Below are positions 7,075 to 12,430 of a stretch of 20,536 bases of DNA, piece by piece. This DNA comes from Desulfobulbus sp. (GTDB lineage Bacteria; Desulfobacterota; Desulfobulbia; Desulfobulbales; Desulfobulbaceae), in the NCBI GenBank assembly GCA_030600525.1, contig JAUVLX010000018.1, positions 1-20,536 on the forward strand, read 5' to 3'. Both the position numbers and the translations under genes were made by a program. The notes beneath the pieces were generated by a model. The model searched no databases and had not been told where the DNA came from. It saw nothing but the letters and a program-made list of their open reading frames with translations. Positions within the stretch are counted from its first letter, which is position 1, and the number at the start of each line of letters is the position of its first letter.

Positions 7075-8006
7075 AGAGCCTGGGCAGGAGCGTCAAAAAG
7101 AAGTAGGGCAAGTCCCGTTATCAGCCAAGCCCCTGTGATGGCAATATCTTTTGCCGAGATCCTATGCTGTGTATAAATGGGAAAAATACCATTATAACCG
7201 CGGCTGAGCATGGCCTCGTAGACATGCTGGGTTCGCTCATAGGAGCGGATAAAGAGCATCCCTAAAAAATTTCCAGTGATGCACATGGTTGCCATATTGG
7301 TTTTAGGGGAGAACCCTCGCAGTTTCATGCTCCTGTGCATGCGGTGTGCTTCCTGCTGAAAAAGGTAAATGAAGCGATGGGTAAGAAGGAGCATTTGGAT
7401 GATTGGTGAAGGCACGCCGATCTGCTGCAAAGCTTGCAGGGAAATCGTTAGCGACGAGGTGCCAAACATCGGCTCCATGAGCAGGGCAACGCTACAGGCT
7501 TTAAGGCAAATGAGAACAGCTGTCAGTAAGCCGTACATATGGAATGGAAGTGTTGGTAAGAGCGGAAAGAGAAGAATGGTCTCTTGCTCTACCGCAGGGC
7601 TGGTAAACGGCATTATCACCAGGAACATGGTCAGAAAGCCTGAAAGGGCGACCAATCTTTTTTGGACACGGATCCAAGGAGTGTGACTGAAAAATACTGC
7701 CAAAATTGAGATAAGCAGCGCTGCCAGGCAGGTATCAAGAGCGTCCAGGGAAACAACTACAAAGCAAAATGCAAAGAGGGTAGCTATTTTAAAGCGTGGA
7801 TCCCAAGTGTGAAAAAAAGAGGGCCTTTTTTCTTCTGCACTTCCTGGAGCAGTAGACCAGTCCGGTGGAGTGGTATCTCGATCATTGCTGCTTGTTGGGT
7901 ACCATCGTTTTTTGCAGAGCAGGTAAAGTGGCCAGGTGATAATAAGGCCGATGATGGCGCATGCTATCCAGGGCGAAACAAGGATAATGTTATCTGGCTG
8001 CGTCAT
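7065..8006 (-). CDS. nikQ: ECF transporter T component (CbiQ/NikQ), 313 aa
   Basis: Inner-membrane coupling subunit that links the ATPase to the substrate-binding NikM. The family core begins at W-D-P-R-F-K (68-73) and has several membrane helices. Two cytoplasmic coupling motifs are visible: the MKLRGF region after EAHRMHRS, and AMLSRGYNG after RSYERTQHV, both with the Arg-Gly signature that contacts the ATPases. The first 65 or so residues are an extension with an extra hydrophobic helix (about 8-31), then a polar Pro/Ser/Thr linker, which ordinary CbiQ proteins of about 225-260 residues lack. The gene overlaps nikM by 17 bases and nikO by 10, showing tight translational coupling. Confidence 0.9.
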   Translation of the reverse strand: MTQPDNIILVSPWIACAIIGLIITWPLYLLCKKRWYPTSSNDRDTTPPDWSTAPGSAEEKRPSFFHTWDPRFKIATLFAFCFVVVSLDALDTCLAALLISILAVFFSHTPWIRVQKRLVALSGFLTMFLVIMPFTSPAVEQETILLFPLLPTLPFHMYGLLTAVLICLKACSVALLMEPMFGTSSLTISLQALQQIGVPSPIIQMLLLTHRFIYLFQQEAHRMHRSMKLRGFSPKTNMATMCITGNFLGMLFIRSYERTQHVYEAMLSRGYNGIFPIYTQHRISAKDIAITGAWLITGLALLLFDAPAQALWL

Positions 8007-8625
8007 TGGTGCAAACGAGGGTGCGTGACCAGTTGAGCATTTCAGGTTTTACCCGGAAGATGAAAGAAACAGCGGCTGCAGAGACAACTGCCTCAATGAG
8101 GACCACCGGAATATGTGCGACGAGGGCGAGTTGCGCAACCCTTAAAAAGTTTTCGCCGCTTGTATAGAGGAGGCCAGCCAGGATAAGGGCGGCCAATAAG
8201 GTTCCTAACCCCCCTGCAATGGCTGCACCAGCAACATTGCTGCGCAGGGTTGTCCCTTGAAAACGAAGAAAAAAGAAGCCACACAAGACTGCAGGTACAC
8301 CGATCATCATACTGTTTGCTCCCAGAGCGGTAAGCCCGCCGAATTGAAACAGGATCGATTGCAGTACCAATCCAACGGCGACACTGAGGAACGCAGCGGC
8401 TGGCCCCAGGAGAATGCCCATCAGACCAGGAAGCAGCAGATGTACACTTGTTGGTCCCAAAGGAAGGTGGATCAGGGAGGCGACAAAAAAAGATGCAGTG
8501 ACAACGGCAATTTTTGGCAGGTCATCAGGGTTAATTTTGCGCAGACTGTAGGCAATGCCTGCACTTGAAAGGGCATAGGTGGTAAAAATGATGGAAGTGG
8601 GTAGAACGCCGTCTGCAATGTGCAT
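7990..8625 (-). CDS. nikM: Nickel-specific ECF substrate-binding membrane protein (CbiM/NikM)
   Basis: 211-residue integral membrane S component. It starts with the invariant MHIADG motif, in which the free N terminus and His2 bind the metal, and has further histidines at H53 and H62 (in T-S-V-H-L), of which H62 matches the second metal-binding histidine known from NikM structures. The motifs G-P-T-S-V-H-L-L-L-P-G-L-M-G, G-G-L-T-A-L-G-A-N and V-A-H-I-P-V-V-L-I-E-A are all family hallmarks. NikM and CbiM (cobalt) are very similar; nickel is preferred because nikK and nikL precede it and no cobalamin genes or riboswitch are present. It starts 3 bases after the small two-TM gene and overlaps nikQ. 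Confidence 0.92.
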   Translation of the reverse strand: MHIADGVLPTSIIFTTYALSSAGIAYSLRKINPDDLPKIAVVTASFFVASLIHLPLGPTSVHLLLPGLMGILLGPAAAFLSVAVGLVLQSILFQFGGLTALGANSMMIGVPAVLCGFFFLRFQGTTLRSNVAGAAIAGGLGTLLAALILAGLLYTSGENFLRVAQLALVAHIPVVLIEAVVSAAAVSFIFRVKPEMLNWSRTLVCTNDAAR

Positions 8626-8628
8626 GGT

Positions 8629-8988
8629 TTATTGGTTTGGTTTTGTATGTTTGCGCCGAGAGGCAACAAATGCTGCCGTACCGAAGATGCCGAGAATGTA
8701 ACCTATACCGGCGGTAATATCTTGTATTCCGGGTTGATCCATTTTTTGCTGCAGAGCTGCCATATCCCGTTTCAGGCTACGGAGGCTCTGGGTGCACTGT
8801 TTTTGCTGGTTAATAATCAACGTACCAAGTTCGCTGCAGGTGTATTGTTGCACAGGCTCTGTTTGCCCTGACTGCCTGCTTTCATTGTCGTTTGTTGCAA
8901 AAAGGAGCGCAGGCTGCATCAGCAGCATCACTGTCAGCAGAATACTGCTTACCCACAAGAAGTGTTGCGTCGGTTGGTTACTCTTCAA
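8629..8988 (-). CDS. Small two-TM periplasmic-loop protein in the nickel operon
   Basis: A 119-residue protein with an N-terminal hydrophobic segment (about 10-31, either a signal peptide ending L-F-A or a membrane anchor), a polar and partly coiled-coil loop of about 55 residues with two cysteines (C51, C65), and a C-terminal helix (about 87-108) followed by R-R-K. Two membrane helices with an outside loop is the topology of CbiN/NikN, the accessory component that lets CbiM/NikM load metal, and its place directly before nikM is where such a gene is expected. Sequence similarity to known CbiN is not obvious to me, so this is a positional and topological inference. Confidence 0.75.
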   Translation of the reverse strand: MKSNQPTQHFLWVSSILLTVMLLMQPALLFATNDNESRQSGQTEPVQQYTCSELGTLIINQQKQCTQSLRSLKRDMAALQQKMDQPGIQDITAGIGYILGIFGTAAFVASRRKHTKPNQ

Positions 8989-9046
8989 TTGTGTTTACTC
9001 CTTTGCCTGGATTTCTCATCAGTTCAGGCGGCGTCAGGTTCAAAGT

Positions 9047-9104
9047 TTTTGGCAATGAATAGGTAAGCGTAGACTCCGATAGTAGCCTATATTTATTGCC
9101 AAAA
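9047..9104 (-). other. Long hairpin in the nikL to nikM-side intergenic gap
   Basis: TTTTGGCAAT and AATAGG (9047-9063) pair with CCTATATTTATTGCCAAAA (9086-9104), giving a 15-17 bp interrupted stem with a loop of about 22 bases. It lies in the only large gap (8989-9224) in an otherwise tightly packed operon. It could be an mRNA processing or stability element that sets the ratio of NikK/NikL to the membrane subunits, or an attenuator. There is no T tract directly after it on the minus strand beyond the stem itself. Confidence 0.45.
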
Positions 9105-9224
9105 TACTGAAGAAAATGATGCCGGATGGACTGACCTTTGGTGAACATTGTGAAAATATGTAACTCCATGTTACTTTGTACAACATAAAGAAATTGCAGG
9201 AAATTTATCGAAATAATACAATGT

Positions 9225-9566
9225 TCATGAGGAATCCGGGTTAGCCGTCTGTTTGAGGATAAAACTGTTTTTATGGCCCATGGCAGCATCAAGGACAATA
9301 ACCAGCGGGCCCTCGTTTGTGGGTAGGGGAAAGGTGCAAAATCCTTGTTTGTCCGTTGTTCCCAGGAGCAGCAACTGCTTGGCATCGTCCATCACCTCGA
9401 TTTTTCCTCCAATAACCGGCCTTCCGTCTGAAAAATAACTTTCTGTGTAGACCGTGGTTCCGTCAATATACGCAAAAATATTGACTTTATGGGCCAGGGC
9501 AGGGTAGGCGGTGCAAAGGAAATACGCAGAGCAAAAAAAGAGAAATGTGATTGTCCGTTTTTTCAT
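9225..9566 (-). CDS. nikL: NikL-like periplasmic nickel-transport accessory protein
   Basis: 113 residues with a signal peptide ending A-L-A (23-25). The mature protein would begin H-K-V-N-I-F-A-Y, and a small beta-sandwich (carboxypeptidase-regulatory-like, with G-x-F-S-D-G-x-P-V-x-G-G-K and T-D-x-x-G-x-F-P-L-P type segments) follows. NikL was described as an extra component of nickel ECF transporters in deltaproteobacteria. The start ATG at 9566 follows directly after the nikK stop codon with no gap, so the two are translationally coupled. The predicted cleavage leaves histidine as the first residue, a possible nickel ligand. Confidence 0.85.
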   Translation of the reverse strand: MKKRTITFLFFCSAYFLCTAYPALAHKVNIFAYIDGTTVYTESYFSDGRPVIGGKIEVMDDAKQLLLLGTTDKQGFCTFPLPTNEGPLVIVLDAAMGHKNSFILKQTANPDSS

Positions 9567-10376
9567 TTAATTCATGTCAATGGTGTGTACCCAGTAGACA
9601 GCTCCAAGTTCAACGTTTTTATCTATCCCATCGTGAGACAGTTTCCATCCTGCCTGGTTGAGGGCTGCAAAACCCCACCATCCTTGTCGTGGCATGGCAT
9701 AGGAAAAGATACCTGCCCCATCTGCTTTAACGACCTGAGTGACATAAGGATCGCTTGGTGGCGTGATCAGAGAGGGATTGTCTTGTGATCTGTTTAGATA
9801 CTCCACTTCAACCTCGGCAAAGGGAACAGGTTTGCCGTTGAGGAGTACCTGGCCGGTAAAAAGGTTGTTGGTCCATAACCCGTAAGGCCGAGTCAGGGGA
9901 ATGATTTCGGTTGCAAGTCCAGCGGGTTGATCCCAGCCTTGTTCAAGGCCGAATCCATGCACGCACACCTTGGTGTAGTGAATGATAAATGTATCTTCTG
10001 TGGGTTCCCAATATGGCTGCGGTTCCATGAAAAACGTGTAATCACCAGGGCGCTTGATGGTATATGTTGCCTGCCAGCTGGTTAACGATTGGGCCTGGCC
10101 TTTTCCTTTCTTTTCCAGCAGCGTCTGGGTGAGATCGTTCCTTTGCCCGCCATGGAGGACACCAAATTGTTTTGGCTTTGCCATAGTCATAAGGTTTTGT
10201 TCCATGGGGTGGAGAAAAGCGATATCCAATAGTATGGAGGGGTTGTCACCTTGGCTGACAATGGCAGTACTGGGAATAATAGAACCAAAGTGGGCGTAGC
10301 TACTGGTTACCATGGAGAGAGTAAGGCAGCCCATACTGCTGAACAAAAAGAGTATAAAACGAAGCTTGTTCTTCAA
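9567..10376 (-). CDS. nikK: NikK-like periplasmic metal-binding protein (DUF4198)
   Basis: 269 residues, first gene of the nickel operon. It has a signal peptide (cleavage after S-Y-A, residue 28) and a DUF4198 body of about 240 residues with the usual A-H-F start, a W-Q-A-T-Y-x-I-K-x-P-G-D-Y-x-F sheet segment, and later P-F-A-E-V-E-V-E-Y-L-N and G-x-F-S-Y-A-M-P-R-Q-G-W-W-G-F repeats. Proteins of this family are encoded with NikL and NikM and are thought to bind nickel in the periplasm and pass it to NikM. I accept the unusual TTG start at 10376 because AGGA lies 8 bases upstream and the next ATG would cut the signal peptide. A promoter with a NikR-like operator lies 47-103 bases upstream. 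Confidence 0.85.
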   Translation of the reverse strand: MKNKLRFILFLFSSMGCLTLSMVTSSYAHFGSIIPSTAIVSQGDNPSILLDIAFLHPMEQNLMTMAKPKQFGVLHGGQRNDLTQTLLEKKGKGQAQSLTSWQATYTIKRPGDYTFFMEPQPYWEPTEDTFIIHYTKVCVHGFGLEQGWDQPAGLATEIIPLTRPYGLWTNNLFTGQVLLNGKPVPFAEVEVEYLNRSQDNPSLITPPSDPYVTQVVKADGAGIFSYAMPRQGWWGFAALNQAGWKLSHDGIDKNVELGAVYWVHTIDMN

Positions 10377-10422
10377 TGTTGATTCCTGGTAAATGGTTGT
10401 GTTGTGAAGGATACCGTAAAAA

Positions 10423-10449
10423 GTGTGATGATTTAATAATTCGTAACAC
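10423..10449 (-). promoter_or_regulatory. Candidate NikR operator, deltaproteobacterial type
   Basis: Half-sites GTGTGAT (10423-10429) and GTAACAC (10443-10449) are spaced by 13 bases. The NikR signal reported for deltaproteobacteria is, as I recall it, GTGTTAC-N13/14-GTAACAC; here one half is exact and the other matches 5 of 7. It lies immediately downstream of the -10 of the nikK promoter, over the expected start of transcription, which is where a repressor should bind. Confidence 0.6.
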
Positions 10450-10451
10450 TT

Positions 10452-10479
10452 AATATACCGGTGTTCGGGAATGTGTCAA
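10452..10479 (-). promoter_or_regulatory. Promoter of the nikKL-NMQO operon
   Basis: On the minus strand a perfect TTGACA (plus 10474-10479) and TATATT (plus 10452-10457) are separated by 16 bases. Transcription should start near 10445, inside the candidate NikR operator, leaving a leader of about 70 bases before the TTG start of nikK. I see no riboswitch in that leader. Confidence 0.65.
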
Positions 10480-10593
10480 CACGAATTGTAAAAACGTGTT
10501 ACCAGGCAGTACCGTTCAGGGACGTTAACCCCGGCAGATTGGTGGCAATCCTGTCGAAGGATGCAACAACAATACATCCCTATTGGGTAACTT

Positions 10594-10774
10594 AGGAGCT
10601 GTCCGCCAATAAGTTGGACAATATCGCGCTTATATTTAGGTTAGATTAGGTTGATCTAATTGAACAAGGCCGCAGGCGTAGTTGTGCTACGTTGAGGACT
10701 TTGTGATTGAAGATCAGCCAAAGATGACCTGAAGATGCGATGCGAGATGTTCAAGTTATTTGCGGGCAACTCCT
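10594..10774 (+). mobile_element. 181-bp MITE-like element, copy 2
   Basis: It has the same length and orientation as the element at 739-919, with 16 base differences by hand count. Terminal inverted repeats match at 22 of 27 bases (AGGAGCTGTCCG... against AGGAGTTGCCCG...). Its right end is 34 bases from the fetA start chosen here, and an in-frame ATG inside it (10740) would falsely extend that gene by 23 codons. It lies between the divergent nikK promoter and fetA. Confidence 0.8.
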
Positions 10775-10784
10775 TGATGATAAT
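10756..10784 (+). promoter_or_regulatory. Possible hybrid promoter at the MITE right end, driving fetAB
   Basis: TTATTT inside the inverted repeat (10756-10761) and GATAAT in the flanking DNA (10779-10784) are 17 bases apart. The -10 is good and the -35 is weak. Transcription would begin about 18 bases before the fetA ATG, leaving just enough room for the GGGAG ribosome binding site at 10794-10798. Visual match only. Confidence 0.3.
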
Positions 10785-10808
10785 AGAGGGAATGGGAGCA
10801 TTGTAATC

Positions 10809-11513
10809 ATGCCAAACTCAGTGCATCAGCAGCTTTTGGTTGTCAAGGAACTCTCACACAAAACACCAGACAACCGTTTGGTGCTGGACAAGTTGTCTTT
10901 GACGGTCCAGCGTGGTCAGTTTCTTGTGATCACCGGGCCTTCGGGTGGAGGGAAGTCCACCTTCATGCGTTTGTTGGTCCGGCTGGAAGAAATACAGTCG
11001 GGAGCCATTACGTTCAGGGGAAAAGATCTGAATATTTTGTCGCCTCCGGAGCTACGGACCAAGATGGTCATGCTGCAGCAGACACCCACTCTCTGTCAAG
11101 GAACGGTGAGGGAGAACCTGCTGCTGTCCTTTGGTTTTCAAGCGAATCGGTCCCTTGTCCCACCATCGAGTGACCAACTTCGGGAGCACCTTGACCGGGT
11201 ACTCCTTCATGATGTGGACCTCAAGGCGTCTGCAGCAGCTCTTTCTGTTGGTCAGCGTCAGCGTTTGTGCATGGTTCGTTCTCTGCTCATGAAACCAGAG
11301 ATACTGTTGCTTGATGAACCGGTGAGTGCTCTTGATCCAGTGAGCAGAAAGGTTGTTGAAAAAGTGACAGAGGAACTCAATAGAGGGGGCCTGACGATAA
11401 TCATGATCAGCCATGCGCATTTTGTTCCCCAACAGGTAGCTATCAGAAGGCTTGCCCTTGACAATGGCAGTTTCTGTGAAGCAGATCACCATCTGGATGG
11501 GGGGACACGATGA
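10809..11513 (+). CDS. fetA: FetA-like ABC ATPase of a metal (iron) exporter
   Basis: A 234-residue ABC ATPase with Walker A GPSGGGKST (43-51), Q-loop L-Q-Q near 90, signature L-S-V-G-Q (145-149, V replacing G), Walker B I-L-L-L-D-E (165-170) and an H-loop histidine in S-H-A-H (near 202). It pairs with the UPF0014 permease that overlaps it by 4 bases (ATGA), which is the FetA-FetB arrangement known in E. coli to export iron and protect against peroxide stress. I start it at the ATG at 10809, preceded by GGGAG, rather than at 10740 inside the MITE. Substrate by family only; another metal or a different role cannot be excluded. Confidence 0.85.
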   Translation: MPNSVHQQLLVVKELSHKTPDNRLVLDKLSLTVQRGQFLVITGPSGGGKSTFMRLLVRLEEIQSGAITFRGKDLNILSPPELRTKMVMLQQTPTLCQGTVRENLLLSFGFQANRSLVPPSSDQLREHLDRVLLHDVDLKASAAALSVGQRQRLCMVRSLLMKPEILLLDEPVSALDPVSRKVVEKVTEELNRGGLTIIMISHAHFVPQQVAIRRLALDNGSFCEADHHLDGGTR

Positions 11514-12298
11514 CGGCACAAATCATTGATCTTACACTCTGGCAGTTGGTACTGGCTCTTGGCCTTGTCTTGATTGCCGGAGGCTGCTCGTGTTACTTAC
11601 GATTGGGATTGGGAAGAGACTTGCTGGTTGGCACGGTTCGTTCGGTGAGCCAGCTTTTTATTCTTGGTTACGTGCTGACTCTGGTGTTTGGGCACCCCAG
11701 TGTGTGGATTTCCCTGGCAATGTTTACGATCATGATCGGGTCGGCTGTCCACATTATCAAGGGGCGGGTCAGAGAGAGCGAGGTGCCGGTGACCTTCCCT
11801 GTTTTTATTTCGATGTTTTTAAGTTATCTGCTCATTTCGGTCCTTGTCACCGGGGTCATTGTTGGAGCCAAACCATGGTGGCGGCCGGATTACTTCATAC
11901 CGCTTGCTGGAATGATAGTCGGCAACTCCATGACTGCCTTGTCCATCAGTCTGGAAAGGTTGTTTGCTGATCTGCACGCCAGGCGTCAAGAAGTTGAAAT
12001 GCAGCTTTGTCTGGGGGCCTCCTCCTCGGAAGCTGGGCGTCCCTTTGCCCGGGACGCAATCAAAGCGGGGATGATCCCGTCGATCAATTCAATGATGGGC
12101 GTTGGTATCGTCTTTATACCGGGGATGATGACTGGACAGATTCTGTCCGGTACAGACCCCATGGTCGCCATCCGGTATCAGATTATTGTCATGGTAATGC
12201 TGACAGCTTCCACAGCCCTTGGTTCGGTGCTGGTGGTTTTCCTTGCTGTAAAGCGCTGTTTTGGTGTTGGGCATGCCCTTGTCTTCAAAAATGAGTAA
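11510..12298 (+). CDS. fetB: FetB-like (UPF0014) ABC transporter permease
   Basis: A 262-residue inner-membrane protein with about seven hydrophobic segments. Family features include R-S-V-S-Q-L (near 43-48), a central G-M-I-V-G-N-S-M-T-A-L-S-I-S motif, the cytoplasmic coupling stretch with E-x-x-L-C-L-G-A-S-S-x-E-A, and S-I-N-S-M-M-G-V-G-I-V-F-I-P-G-M-M-T-G-Q. The start codon overlaps the fetA stop as ATGA, so the two are translated together. In E. coli the pair exports iron. After its stop there are about 130 bases without a recognisable gene before the convergent radical SAM fusion gene. Confidence 0.88.
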   Translation: MTAQIIDLTLWQLVLALGLVLIAGGCSCYLRLGLGRDLLVGTVRSVSQLFILGYVLTLVFGHPSVWISLAMFTIMIGSAVHIIKGRVRESEVPVTFPVFISMFLSYLLISVLVTGVIVGAKPWWRPDYFIPLAGMIVGNSMTALSISLERLFADLHARRQEVEMQLCLGASSSEAGRPFARDAIKAGMIPSINSMMGVGIVFIPGMMTGQILSGTDPMVAIRYQIIVMVMLTASTALGSVLVVFLAVKRCFGVGHALVFKNE

Positions 12299-12430
12299 CT
12301 ATTCATCAGCACCCCACGGAGTCTTACCTCTGCGCACGATCAGGCAGGAAAATAGAGCATTACTATAGTTATCCGGCCTGCTTGTACGCATCTGGAGCAC
12401 TGCTTAAGTTACGAAAATGAATGAATATTT

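Noticed and set aside
8989..9224. Cobalamin or nickel/cobalt riboswitch in the nickel operon gap
   Set aside because: I could not find the conserved core of either class; only a simple hairpin and a short palindrome are visible.
10740..10808. N-terminal extension of fetA from the ATG at 10740
   Set aside because: The first codons lie inside the MITE-like element and align with nothing expected for an ABC ATPase. The ATG at 10809 has a proper GGGAG ribosome binding site.
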